Notes: generated by a model not told the origin, from the letters alone. 64,000 nt of DNA from Tupaia tana (GCA_026018925.1 JAKSZU010000006.1:127983592-128047591); one strand, 5' to 3'; positions 41,143 through 50,969 are shown, numbered from the stretch's first letter. Translations and numbers: made by a program.

Positions 41143-41262
41143 TTGTTTTTTGGAGAGGTTTTCACTATAGGGCGTGTAAACTCGCCAGACAGAGAGAGAC
41201 ATAGAGACAGAAAGCGAGAAATCACCCCCCAGGGGGGATGGTCACTAACTGCTGGTTCCCCA
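41143..41262 (-). mobile_element. tRNA-derived SINE, long type, middle deleted
   Basis: Tail to CCCCCAGGGGGGATGG is intact, then jumps to CTAACTGCTGGTTCCC, the last bases of the head. About 140 nt missing. Both flanks carry CATAATGTTTT, the target duplication. Confidence 0.92.
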
Positions 41263-41376
41263 TAATGTTTTTTACAGTTGGTGTGACGTGCCTGCCTCAT
41301 TGGGAATTGGTTAATGATTTTAAAGAAATGTTTATAGTACAACCAACTCAGTGGAATATTAAAATATTTGCTATCT

Positions 41377-41580
41377 GGGCCAGCAAGTGGCTAAAGTGCT
41401 AGGCCCACTGGCCTGAAAATCATGCCAAGCATGCCCAACACCCCAAGAGCAGAAGGGAAGAGATGGGATTACAACATCGCCATCCCCAACTCAGTCATTT
41501 CTCTCGTTCCCTCTCTCACTGTCTCTGTTTTTCTCCAGCAAGCACAGGTGCCTATGGCAAAAATAAAGAAAAATTTTTTT
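41377..41580 (+). mobile_element. tRNA-derived SINE, long type, head gapped
   Basis: CTGGGCCAGCAAGTGGCTAAAGTGC, B-box region missing, body to CCTATGGCAAAAAT. Confidence 0.85.
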
Positions 41581-41610
41581 AAACTTTAAAATTTATTAGA
41601 AATTATTTCT

Positions 41611-41879
41611 GGGACCAGCAGTTAGTATAATGGCTATGTTGCTGGACTCCCACGTAGTCGACCTCGGTTCGTGTCCCGGACGCGGTGGCTTAAAACTCAC
41701 GCCTGGCGTGTGTACGTGCGTGCCCAAGATCTCGAGAGGAGAATGGAGGAGAAGGGATTGCGGCGTGGCCATCCCCCCTGGGGGGTGATTTCTCACTCTC
41801 TGTCTCTCTGTCTCTCTCTGTCTGGCGAGCGCACATGCCCTATAGCGAAAACCTCTCCAAAAAAAAAAAAAAAAAAAAC
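41611..41879 (+). mobile_element. tRNA-derived SINE, long type, young
   Basis: Perfect target-site duplication AGAAATTATTTCT (41598-41610 and 41880-41892). Confidence 0.96.
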
Positions 41880-42050
41880 AGAAATTATTTCTAAATAATT
41901 GAAATTTTTAAACCAGGAATACTACTTAAAAAGCTATGGATGGGAGCAGAGAGAACGAGAGCCTTCTTCTTTTTTTCTTTTCTGTTTTTGGAGAAAGCCT
42001 TTCTTGAACAGTGTTCCTTGAGCCACAGTTTAGAATGGAGAATAATTTTC

Positions 42051-42330
42051 AAGGAACCAGCAGATGGCATAATGGTTATGTCACTGGACTCCCACATGAT
42101 CGACTGCGATTCCAGTCCCAAACCTAGCGGCTTAAAACTTGCTGGGCACATGTGTGTGCATGCCCAAAATTCCAAGAGGGGAATGGAGGAAAAGGAGTTA
42201 CAACATGGCCGTGCTTCCTGGGGAGTGATTTCTCTGTCTCTCTGGGTAGTGCACATACCCTGTAGCAAAAATCTTTTTTTTAAAAAAAAAGATTATAGGA
42301 AAAAAAAAATCTCTCTTAAAAAAGAAAAGA
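42051..42330 (+). mobile_element. tRNA-derived SINE, long type
   Basis: Target-site duplication GAATGGAGAATAATTTTC (42033-42050) / GAATGGAGGATAATTTTC (42331-42348). Confidence 0.95.
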
Positions 42331-42359
42331 GAATGGAGGATAATTTTCTAAGTTCTTAA

Positions 42360-42507
42360 TTTTTTCTCTTTTTAAAGAATTATTTTATTTAACTTTGTCC
42401 ATTTATTTTAATTTGACCAAAAACAGATAAAGTGAGAGACGGGGGGAAAATAAGCTCTCAGGTCCAGGACTTGAACCATGGTCAGCCATGTAGAAGTCCG
42501 GTGCCTT
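42360..42507 (-). mobile_element. tRNA-derived SINE, short type, head end missing
   Basis: AAGAATTATTTTATTTAAC tail to GAAGTCCGGTGCC; cut off by the T run of the next element. Confidence 0.88.
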
Positions 42508-42770
42508 TTTTTTTTTTTTTTTTGGGGGGGGGGGGGAGGTTTTGCTATAGGCCAGAAAGACAGAAAGAGACAGACAGAAAGTGAAAATCACCCCCCAGGA
42601 GGGACAGCCATGCCATAATCCCTTCTTCTCCACTCGTCCAGTCACCTCTTGGGATTCTGGGCATGCACACATGCCCAGTGTGAGTTTTAAGCCACTGGGT
42701 GCAGGACTTAAACCACAGTCAACTACATTGGAGTTCAGCAATGTAACCATTATGCCACCTGCTGGTCCCA
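42508..42770 (-). mobile_element. tRNA-derived SINE, long type
   Basis: T run plus G13 run (42524-42536), AGGTTTTGCTATAGGCC to CACCTGCTGGTCCC. Confidence 0.9.
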
Positions 42771-42851
42771 CTGGCGTGTTTTTTGAGTCACCGTTTCAGG
42801 ACTCAAACTGTGTAGTCAGTCATGTGACTAGCCATGTCACAGGCTGGCCCC
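42771..42851 (-). mobile_element. tRNA-derived SINE, head fragment, old type
   Basis: CAGGACTCAAACTGTGTAGTC to CAGGCTGGCCCC. Confidence 0.65.
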
Positions 42852-42861
42852 CACGTGTTTA

Positions 42862-43140
42862 CTTTTTTTTGTTTTTTCCTTAAGAGAGAACTTGCTATAG
42901 GGTACATGCATTTACCAGAGAGAGAAAAAAAGAGAGAGAAGGAGCGATAGGAAACGAAAAAGATCACCTCCCAGGGGAAACGGCCAACTGCAGTCCCATC
43001 TCTTCCATTCTGCCATCGGGACCCCAGACACTCAAGTGTGTGCGCCCAGCTGGAGCCTAAAGCCACCGGGTCCAGGACTCAAACCACGATTGGCCGTGTG
43101 GGAATCCAGTTTCATAACAATCACACCATGTGCTGGTCCC
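42862..43140 (-). mobile_element. tRNA-derived SINE, long type
   Basis: GAGAGAACTTGCTATAGGG to CACCATGTGCTGGTCCCC. Confidence 0.9.
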
Positions 43141-43504
43141 CTTACTTTTAAGCTTTATAGACAGTTGCTAATCTTTACATGTAATTTTGAACTTATACTT
43201 ATTTTTTAATTCTTTAGAAAAGCCATGATGTGTAAGAAAGAATGTTACGCCTTTTTCTGCATAGTCCTCCTCCCGGTATCTGCCGTATCCAGAAATGTTT
43301 GGTGTGTCAGGATTGCCACCAACTTCTGTTAAACATTAATCATCTAAAAATACACACAGATGATGTACATCATGATCGTTAGTGCTAACGTCGTCTTTGA
43401 TTTTTAGACTGTCCAAATCAGTGAATACAAATACTAACTTGGCTAAATTAAACCAGTAGTACTTATTTTCTAGACCCTATTTCCTTACCTCTTTTCCTCT
43501 TTTT
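43141..43504. other. intron, no feature seen
   Basis: Unique sequence within the last intron. Confidence 0.5.
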
Positions 43505-43742
43505 TATCCTTCATTTGCTTGATTGTGTGCACTAGCCAGAGGGAGACAGAAAGGGAACATGGAAGAGCATCCCCCCTCAAGGTGGAATGGTCATGCCACA
43601 GTCCTTCCCGTATTTCTACCTCCGTTTGGGACTCGGGGCGTGCACACACACATCCAGCGTGTTTTGAAGCCACCGGGTCTGACATTGCAGCCACACGGTC
43701 AGCCCTGTGGCACCCAGTCACCTCAGTCACCCACTGGCCTGC
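43505..43742 (-). mobile_element. tRNA-derived SINE, old type
   Basis: TTTGCTTGATTGTGTGCAC, CCTGTGGCACCCAGTCACC, CCCACTGGCCTGCC. Confidence 0.7.
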
Positions 43743-43875
43743 CTTTCTGTTTGTTTTTTCTTTCTTTCCTTAAGTTTACTAATTTATTTCTTCCGTGAGC
43801 AACAGAGAAAGAGAGAGAGCGGTTCCAGCAGCATCTTGCCACCATGATCCAACCTCAGCCAGCCCCAAGTCTCTT

Positions 43876-44034
43876 GGGGCTGGCAGGTGGCATGGTGGTT
43901 AAAGGCATCAGATTCCCACATGGCCAACCATGGTTCAAATCCCAGGCCTAGTGGCTTGCTTTCTCTTTTTCCCTTTCTATCTCTCTCTGTCTCTTTCTGG
44001 TCAAATTTTAAAATAATAACAAGTGGAATTAAAT
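43876..44034 (+). mobile_element. tRNA-derived SINE, short type
   Basis: GGGGCTGGCAGGTGGC, GTGGCTTGCTTTCTC, TTTCTGGTCAAATTTTAAA. Confidence 0.93.
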
Positions 44035-44041
44035 AATTTTT

Positions 44042-44305
44042 TTTTTCTTTTTTTGGAGAGGTTTTTGCTATAGGGCGCGTGCGCTCGCCAGACAGACAGA
44101 CAGAGACAGAGAGATAGAAAGCAGGAAATCACCCCCCAGGGGGAATGGCCACGCCGCAATCCCTTCTCCTCCATTCTCCTCTCGGGATCTTGGGCACGCA
44201 CGCACACGCGCCTGGCGTGAGTTTAAGCCGCCGGGTCTGGGACTCGAACCGCGGTCGACTACGTGGGAGTCCAGCGACATAGCCATTACGCTAACTGCTG
44301 GTCCC
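44042..44305 (-). mobile_element. tRNA-derived SINE, long type, nearly intact consensus
   Basis: Best-preserved copy seen: AGGGCGCGTGCGCTCGCC, GGCACGCACGCACACGCGCC, CTCGAACCGCGGTCGACTAC all keep their CpGs. Short target duplication AATAATTTTT. A young, possibly recently active subfamily. Confidence 0.96.
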
Positions 44306-44391
44306 AATAATTTTTTTTTTAATTTAAAACATAAACAGTCTCTGGTCTTGAACCTAGAACCTTCCTATGTCATTCATATCTCTCTCTCTCT

Positions 44392-44647
44392 CTTTTTTTT
44401 TCGGAGAGGTTTTTGCTATAGAGCACGTACACTCGCCAGAAAGACAGAGAGAGACAGAGAGATAGAAAGCAAGAAATCACCCCCCGGGAGGGATGGCCAC
44501 TCTGCAATCCCTTCTTCTCCATTCTCTTGGGAGCTTGGGCACACACGCACACATGTCGGCATGAGTTTAAGTCACCGGGTCCAGGACTTGAATCGCAGTG
44601 GGCTACGTGGGAGTTCAGCGAATAGCCATTATGCTAACTGCTGGTCC
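44392..44647 (-). mobile_element. tRNA-derived SINE, long type (cluster, first)
   Basis: First of the cluster flanked by ATGTCATTCATATCT at 44368 and 45372. Confidence 0.93.
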
Positions 44648-44651
44648 CTCC

Positions 44652-44682
44652 CTCTTTTTTTTTTAAGAGAGAGAATTTTGCA
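44652..44682 (-). mobile_element. tRNA-derived SINE, tail part of split copy
   Basis: TTTTTTTTAAGAGAGAGAATTTTG; resumes at about 44868. Confidence 0.8.
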
Positions 44683-44865
44683 GGGGCCAGGGGTGGCATG
44701 GTGGTTAAGGTGCTGGGCTCCCACATGGTCGACCATGGTTCAAGTCCTGGACCTGGCAGCTTTCTCTCTCTCTCTCTTTCTCTCTGGTGAACTTACAAGC
44801 ACTGTGACAAAACTAAAAATATAATAATAATGTAAATAAAAATAAAATAATTCTGAAAAAGAAAA
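44683..44865 (+). mobile_element. tRNA-derived SINE, intermediate type, nested
   Basis: Interrupts a - strand long SINE at its AGAATTTTGC; that motif is repeated on both sides. Keeps GGTGAACTTACAAGCACTG, the intermediate tail block. Confidence 0.92.
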
Positions 44866-44867
44866 AG

Positions 44868-45094
44868 AATTTTGCTACAGGGTGCATGCACTCATCAGAG
44901 AGACAGAGAGATGGAAAGACACAATCCAAAAAATCACCCTCCGAAGAGGGATGGCCATACTGCAACCCCTTCTCCATTCTCCTCTTGGGATTTTGGGCAT
45001 GCATGCGCACACACACGCCCAGTGTCAGTTTTAAGCCTCCAGGTCTGGGATTCGAACCACAGCTGACTACATGGGAGTCTAGCAACTGGCTCCC
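44868..45094 (-). mobile_element. tRNA-derived SINE, long type (cluster, second)
   Basis: GAATTTTGCTACAGGGTGC to CTAGCAACTGGCTCCC; rest of the copy begun at 44652. Confidence 0.9.
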
Positions 45095-45099
45095 ATATC

Positions 45100-45371
45100 T
45101 TTTTTTTTTCTTTTTTTGAGAAAGATTTTTGCTATAGGGCGTGTGCACTTACTGGTGAGACAGAGAGACAGACAGAAAGCGAGAAATCACTCCCCAGGGG
45201 GTATGGCAGCATATGGCCACGCTGCAGTCCCTTCTCCTCCATTCTCCTCTTGGGATTTTGTGCACACACACACACGCAACTAGCATGAGTTTCAAGACTT
45301 CCGGTCTGGGACTCGAATCAGTCGGCCATGTGGGAGTCCAGCAACAGAATCATCAAGCCATCTGCTAGTCC
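45100..45371 (-). mobile_element. tRNA-derived SINE, long type (cluster, third)
   Basis: GAAAGATTTTTGCTATAGGGC to GCCATCTGCTAGTCC, then the second ATGTCATTCATATCT target copy. Confidence 0.93.
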
Positions 45372-45449
45372 ATGTCATTCATATCTTTTTTGTAGCAGCT
45401 ATAATCTGTGTCTTTTTTTAAATAGCATGAAAGATTCATGTCGTCTTGT

Positions 45450-45590
45450 AATTGTAACTAAGTGGACTTTAAAAGGTTCATGGGAAGATAGAATTAAAGT
45501 AGAAATTGATTTTGGTGCAGAAACATTTTGAAGTTCATGCAGCTTTTTCCTAGTATACATTTTTCATGAACTAGTTGAAGACCCTTCATA
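45450..45590 (+). repeat. unnamed dispersed repeat, copy 3
   Basis: GGTTCATGGGAAGATAGAATTAAA, TTTTGGTGCAGAAACATTTTG, TCATGAACTAGTTGAAGACCC: same family as 7824 and 8757. Confidence 0.6.
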
Positions 45591-45771
45591 CTTGCTATGT
45601 CTGCCTGGACCTAAGAAAAGGCTTCTCTTTGTGGTCAGCTGGTGTCAAGGCAGGATTGAAGTACTTGCTGGAATTACAAACATCCTGTTGTTATGGTCTT
45701 ACCTATACCCTACCTCTGTCACTTGTGTATTTAAAGCTTTTAATTCCGTATGTTTAAACATAACAATTGCT

Positions 45772-45837
45772 GGGACCAGTTCCCATATACTCGACCACAG
45801 TTCGAGTCCTAGACCCAGTGGCTTAAAACACACCGGG

Positions 45838-45877
<40 letters not shown>

Positions 45878-46008
45878 AAAATCCCAGGAGGAGGATGGAG
45901 GAGAAGGGTCTATGGCATGGCCATCCCCTTGGGGGGTGTTTTCTCACTTTCTATCTCTGTCTCTCCAGCAAGCATACGCACCCTACAGCAAAAATCTCTA
46001 AAGAAAAT
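45772..46008 (+). mobile_element. tRNA-derived SINE, long type, head gapped, (TG)n expanded
   Basis: GGGACCAG joins directly to TTCCCATATACTCGACC; the GTGTGCGTGCGTG part of the body has become a (TG)18 run at 45840-45875. Confidence 0.92.
45840..45875 (+). repeat. (TG)n microsatellite inside a SINE
   Basis: Pure TG repeat replacing the CGTGTGCGTGCGTG segment. Confidence 0.95.
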
Positions 46009-46804
46009 TTTTTAAAAAGAAATAATGATTGCTACTGGTAGCAAAATAACACCAGGCGCAGGAAAAAGCAAGCACAGTGCTCGTTTGATTTTCCTCTGTA
46101 AGAGTTGATAGATGGCCTCTGTTGATCTCAGTAGAGGAGTACTCATTAAGAGCTGTTCATGTTCATTTCGGTTCAATAAATAGGTTACGATTCATTATCC
46201 TCAGACCATTTCAATAATAAAGGGTGTTCAGAGTTAAAACTCAAATACATTTCCAAGTTACTTGATTTGTTACTGGATTTTATTTTGTTTTCCTGTTATT
46301 CCCACAGCCAGTAACGAGGTTCGGTTATTGCTAGATATTCCTAGCCTCCTGGCACACAGCCACCATAAACATCTAGTGGCATACAAAATCACTTTATATC
46401 TTCCCATTGTACATGTCGTCTTTCTCAACTAGTAGTTTTGGCAGGACCTAGGGAATCATTACAAATGACACTGTTAGGAGGCAACTCAATATATTATTGC
46501 ATATTTTAGTGAAGTTATGCAAATCTTTATTTCATTCTGTTGATCTTTGGGAGTCATCCACCAGTTAGGCTTCATTTTTTTTTTTAATTCTGAATTGCCG
46601 TTTAATTGTATTATGTTCTTTTGCTTTATGACTTAAGCATATAGAAATGAAGGAAAATGTCCTTTAATTATATTATGTCTTAGGGGATTTTCATGGTCAT
46701 GCTTGTCAGTTCTATTGTTATCGAATGTCACCCTTAGTTACAATGGAAAATAATCATTCATTAACTTTGCAGGTGTCAAAGTAATTTCCCCTCTTATTTT
46801 TCAG
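46009..46804. other. last intron of PLEKHA5, SINE-free part
   Basis: Unique AT-rich sequence ending in the pyrimidine tract CCCCTCTTATTTTTCAG. Confidence 0.6.
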
Positions 46805-47695
46805 CTATACTGACCTCTGTTGAAACCATTCAAAGCTAAAGACATGGACCTTCAACAATGTAAGAAGATATTGTACAGTATATTTTAAATCTATGAAATT
46901 CATAGTTCTGATGCTTTTGACCACGGAGCATCATTTTATCACTTCTGGAAAATGTTTATTCCAAAACAGCTTTAATGGCCCATATGTACACTCCGTAATC
47001 TCAAGGTCGTTATTCCGACACCAGCTTGCTGCTATGATTTGAGAGCACATGAGTAAAGGTGCTTTTTAATGTGCAGTCTATAGCCAGAGCCTACCTAGTT
47101 GCCGATTTCCAGATTTGGGTGTTTCTTAAGTCTAGGTGAATTTCTATATTTCTTTTTGCTTTATGGTACATAAAGTTAGTTATTATTTCCAATGAAGCTT
47201 GTTTTTCCTTTTTTTTTTCCTCCCCCTTCTTCATTTTGGCTATTGCAGTGCTTTGTTTCACACTTGATTTGTAAAAATTTTATATATATATATATTTAAA
47301 ATGTGCCCTTTTATTATTGCTAAGTGAAGTATGTCCTGTTTTCTGCTATAATTCTTTCTCAGTCAGATTGCAATGTCAGCAGTTACTGCCACACTCTCGT
47401 CAGATTAAACACAAACGTTACTGCTTACTTTTTCTTTAAAAAAAAAAAAAACTATTAAAGGTGTAGGTATTTTGAAGTACTGGGCTTATACTTCATTGGA
47501 ATAGATGTGTACAGCAATAAGCAGGTTTTCAAATCCAGTACTTAGTTTGTGTACAAATGTAATTATGTTCATTGTGTATATATTATACAATGAGCACATG
47601 TAATGTATTAAAGGCTACTTACTATTGTTTAAATGCAAATGTTCATATCTCATTTCTTTTTTATCATGTTAAATAAATGTTGATGTTCTTAATCA
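46805..47695 (+). other. PLEKHA5: PLEKHA5 terminal exon (3' UTR)
   Basis: Acceptor CTCTTATTTTTCAG; low-repeat, moderately conserved-looking AT-rich sequence follows for about 890 nt to AATAAA at 47672 with a GT-rich stretch just beyond. It is 3' UTR for the main isoform. If exon 10 joins here directly, the first 12 codons read AILTSVETIQS then TAA at 46837-46839. The cleavage position is estimated. Confidence 0.85.
47672..47677 (+). terminator. PLEKHA5: poly(A) signal AATAAA of PLEKHA5
   Basis: AATAAA followed within about 40 nt by TTGTTTTAGAATTTTTGTTGTT, a U/GU-rich downstream element. ATTAAA-like variants occur earlier (47455, 47608) and may be used alternatively. Confidence 0.85.
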
Positions 47696-47821
47696 GTTGT
47701 TTTAGAATTTTTGTTGTTCGTATTTAAAATGGAAAGTCTGAGACTCAAGAGGCTTCCAGAAGAAAAAGTCTGTTAATCTTATAATCCTAGACATCAAAAA
47801 AGAGCCTTGTCTGTCCAACCC

Positions 47822-47915
47822 TCCCTGTCAGAGCTGAGGAACTTGAGGCCGAGAGAGAGGGAATCTACTTGGGCCACAGTCACATTGCATTTAATGACAG
47901 AACTGGACCAGAGCA
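47822..47915 (+). mobile_element. MIR fragment
   Basis: GAGCTGAGGAACTTGAGGCC, GAGAGAGAGGGAATCTACTTG, GCCACAGTCACATTGCA, GACAGAACTGGA follow the MIR core order (mammalian-wide, ancient). Confidence 0.8.
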
Positions 47916-48724
47916 TGGTCTCCCTGATTTTTCCCTCTGAATACCTCAGCTCATTTCCACTGGGCAAATTTCACGTGGTGGATTCTTCTACCGTATTTCT
48001 ATGTGTTTTCCTGTTTTTAGAAAGTAACTTCAAACGTCGCAGTCCCACTCTGCTTAGGGACTGGACTCAGAGGGAGTGTGAGGCAGAGGCTGTTTCTCTG
48101 GCAGGGGTAACTAGAAACCGTTCCATCATAAGTAGGACCCTCAGAGATCATTTTCTCTTGGAATACATTCTTTGCAGATGTTCACGCTCTTCAGAATCAA
48201 TTACATTTTCGTTCCTCTGTAACCTTTTGTTCGTCTTATATATTGTTCACAGAGTACAAGGAAATTGGATGCTTTGGGATCCCTATATAAAATGGTGAAA
48301 TTAAATTGGCACTGGTCAGTCTTTTTTTTTTTTTTTAAACCACCCCCCTGCTCTATTAAAGAGGATTTAGGTTTAATTCAAGATGCAGATGTATAAAAAT
48401 CCATCTGCTCCGAACAGAAACACACGAAATGAGATGCAGATACATACAGCCTGTTGTGGGGAGCGAGGGAAACAGGTTTAAACGGAAGGCGGGCACCTAG
48501 CTCTGCGTAACCACCTAAACATGCTCACACACGTTACTCTTCTCCGAAGGTGCCACACACGTCTTCTCAAAGGACATAGTCGACAGGCGATTCCTTCCCT
48601 TTGGTCATAACTGTTGTTAACAGGTCTTTTCTCAGTGTGTTGGGGGAGAGTTGCTGTTTTTCTTCTGGTTTTATTTTTTGTGGGGAGTTCTGTGTTTATA
48701 TTTACATGTGTGTCTTTGTTTTGT
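47916..48724. other. intergenic, no feature seen
   Basis: Unique sequence downstream of PLEKHA5; an open frame here has no family resemblance. Confidence 0.5.
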
Positions 48725-48922
48725 TTAGCTTGTTCTTTTAAGTGTATTTATTTTCTTCTTAGTGAGGGAGAGACAGTCAGTGGGGCCTGCTATGCTGTGA
48801 TCCTCTCGTTCCTTCCAGCCTGCCAGGATCTCAGGCACACCCAGGCCCACCCGAGACCCCAGCCCTGGGCCCCCTGCACGACGCAGCATCACACAGCAGC
48901 GCCACTCACCAATGCCACTTAG
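48725..48922 (-). mobile_element. tRNA-derived SINE, old type (probable)
   Basis: TTAGTGAGGGAGAGACAGTC, CAGGATCTCAGGCACACCC, CACTCACCAATGCCACTT; GC-rich and divergent. Confidence 0.45.
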
Positions 48923-48961
48923 GTACACCTTACTTTGATTTTATTAAATACAATATTTTTT

Positions 48962-49163
48962 CTTTTTTAATTATTTTTATTTTTTATTATGATTTTTTTT
49001 ATTATTGTATTTATTCATTCATTTATTTATTTCAGTTTGACCAGAAAGGGATAGAATGAAAGTGAGAGAGAGAGAGAAAGCAAGCCGCCAGGTCCAGGAC
49101 TCGAACCGCAGTCGACCCTGTGGGAGTCCAGCACCCTTAACCACCAAGCCACTTGCCAGCCCC
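48962..49163 (-). mobile_element. tRNA-derived SINE, short type
   Basis: CAGTTTGACCAGAAAGGG tail, ACTCGAACCGCAGTCGACC, head end CACTTGCCAGCCCC. Confidence 0.93.
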
Positions 49164-49310
49164 TTTTTTTAATTATTTTCAATTTGCTCTAGGGCACCTG
49201 TGCTCACCAGAGAGAGAGAGAGAGAAAGCAAGCTACCAGGCCCAGGACCTGAACCAAGGTTAGTCATGTGGGAGTCCAGCTCCTCACCCACTATGCCAGA
49301 TGCTGGCCCC
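49164..49310 (-). mobile_element. tRNA-derived SINE, intermediate type
   Basis: CAATTTGCTCTAGGGCACCTG kept with short body; head end CCAGATGCTGGCCCC. Confidence 0.92.
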
Positions 49311-49446
49311 AAGTACAACAGTTTTAAACTATTCCAAAAAGGAAAAATGGTACTTACTGGGATCTCTAGAAGGCTGGAGAACACAGAGCAAGTATCTGTG
49401 CTGCTCATCAACATTTCAGAAAGCCAGATGAAAATCATAAATTTTT

Positions 49447-49604
49447 CTCTTTTTTAAGAAAGATTTTTGCTATAAGTTGCGTGCATTCACCAGAGAGGCA
49501 GAAAGTGAGAAATCACCCCTCAGAGGGATGACCATGCTGCAATCCCTTCCCCTCCATTCTCCTCTTGGGATTTTGGGCACATGTGCACATGCACCCAGTG
49601 TGAT
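49447..49604 (-). mobile_element. tRNA-derived SINE, long type, head missing
   Basis: GAAAGATTTTTGCTATAAGTTGC to CACCCAGTGTGATG, then T/G-rich filler. Confidence 0.88.
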
Positions 49605-49634
49605 GTGGTTTTTTGTTTTTTCGTGTTTTTTTCT

Positions 49635-49861
49635 TTTTCTTTTTTTTATTTTTAAAGGTTTTTGCTATAGGGCATGTGCACTTGCCAGAAGGACAGAGAG
49701 ACAGAAAGCCAGAAATCACCTCCTGGGGGGATGGCCATGCTATAATCCCTTCATTCTCCTCTTAGGATTTTGGGCACCCACTGTGAGTTTTAAGCCACTA
49801 GGTCTAGGACTCAAACCATGTGGGAGTACAATGACATAACCATTATGCCATCTGACGGTCC
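49635..49861 (-). mobile_element. tRNA-derived SINE, long type
   Basis: AGGTTTTTGCTATAGGGCATG to GCCATCTGACGGTCCC. With 49447-49604 it sits between AAAATCATAAATTT and AAAATCATATATTT, one target duplication for the pair. Confidence 0.92.
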
Positions 49862-49942
49862 CAAAAATCATATATTTGGAAGCAATAAATCAGACAAGTA
49901 TTTTTACAAGCTGTAGTGCTAGTTGAAAATTTTGAATTAGAT

Positions 49943-50102
49943 GGGACCAGCAGATGGCATAATGGTTACAACGCTAGATTACCATATAGTTGACCATGGT
50001 TTGAGTCCCAGACCCAGTCACTTAAAACTCACACTCCCGAGAAGTGACTGGAGTACAAGGGATTGTGGCATGTCCATCCCCCCAGGGGGTGATTTCTCAC
50101 TT

Positions 50103-50155
<53 letters not shown>

Positions 50156-50201
50156 CAAGTGCATACACCCTATAGCAAAATCTCTCTCAAAAAAAAACCC
50201 A
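49943..50201 (+). mobile_element. tRNA-derived SINE, long type, internal deletion
   Basis: ACTCACAC jumps to TCCCGAGAAG; (TC)n at 50107-50153. Target duplication TTGAATTAGAT on both sides. Confidence 0.95.
50107..50153 (+). repeat. (TC)n microsatellite inside a SINE
   Basis: Expansion of the SINE's TCTCTGTCTCTC block. Confidence 0.95.
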
Positions 50202-50264
50202 TTGAATTAGATAGTACTTTCCATCTGACCCAGCTTTCCTTTTGCATTGGGAAGGTGCACAGAA

Positions 50265-50520
50265 ACTTTTTTAAGTTTTTATTTTTTATTCTTGATAGAG
50301 AGTGTGTGCATGTAATGCACACAAGAGGGTAAGAGAAAGACAGGTACTCACTCTCCACAGGGCTTCGTCACACACTGTAATCCTCTCCCCACAGCCCTCC
50401 ACTAGGGCTGACTTAGGGTCTGGGGCCTACGTGCACCCAGTGTGTGTTTAGGTTGACTGGGGCTCGAGACCCATGGTCTGCTCTACTGCTTCCGGCATGC
50501 AGTGCAGTATGCCACCGGTT
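50265..50520 (-). mobile_element. tRNA-derived SINE, old type
   Basis: TTGATAGAGAGTGTGTGCATG, GGGGCTCGAGACCCATGG; divergent. Confidence 0.5.
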
Positions 50521-50524
50521 CTGT

Positions 50525-50718
50525 ATGTAGTTGTCTAAGTCTTTATTTTTTTCCTTTCGTCACTGGGCAGGACATCCCTACAGGGTCTTCATACCACAGT
50601 CCACCCTGCTCTCAGCCACCCCACACCATGAGTATGCGAGTGTGCACCCAGCATGCCTCACAAGGTCCTGGGACACAACCTATTACCTCTCTCGACCACC
50701 GTGCCACCATCTGGCCCC
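50525..50718 (-). mobile_element. tRNA-derived SINE, old type, tail missing
   Basis: CATACCACAGTCCACCC, TGTGCACCCAGCATGCC, CACCGTGCCACCATCTGGCCCC. Confidence 0.65.
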
Positions 50719-50778
50719 ACTTTTACATTACTAAGTTTACTATAATTCTTAGGTAAAAGGCGAAGAAAAAAACTATTG

Positions 50779-50957
50779 GGCTTGGTGCCAGAAGTTGGCA
50801 TGATGGCTAAAGGCACTCGATTCCCACATGGCCAACTGTGGTTCAAGTCCCGGACCTAGCAGCTTGCTTTCTCCCTTTCCCTTTCCCTCTGTCTCTCTCT
50901 GGCCAAATTTTAAAAATAATAGTAACAAATGGAATTAAGTAAATAATTACTTTTTAA
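50779..50957 (+). mobile_element. tRNA-derived SINE, short type
   Basis: GGTGCCAGAAGTTGGC, GCAGCTTGCTTTCTCCC, CTCTGGCCAAATTTTAAA. Target duplication AAAACTATTGGG / AGAAGCTATTGGG. Confidence 0.92.
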
Positions 50958-50969
50958 AGAAGCTATTGG

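Larger units (their letters stand above)
1..47695 (+). other. PLEKHA5: PLEKHA5 gene, 3' part (gene span)
   Basis: Seen: eleven exons with consensus splice sites at 5401, 11372, 14214, 15037, 18031, 26116, 32729, 34547, 35376, 37987 and 40665 join without frame break to 1410 nt including the stop, and a 3'-UTR exon follows at 46805. The order and content of the peptides match the C-terminal half of mammalian PLEKHA5 as I remember it. Known of the family: PLEKHA5 (PEPP2) is a cytoplasmic and junction-associated adaptor with N-terminal WW domains, a phosphoinositide-binding PH domain and coiled coils; the WW domains of PLEKHA5/6/7 bind PDZD11. Those N-terminal exons are outside this window. Introns here are large and filled with SINEs, but no coding exon is interrupted. 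The 5' boundary is the window edge, not the gene start. Confidence 0.93.

Noticed and set aside
47807-48298. 163-codon open frame downstream of PLEKHA5
   Set aside because: Starts in a MIR fragment, shows no protein family features and lacks splice or promoter context; an open frame of this length can arise by chance.
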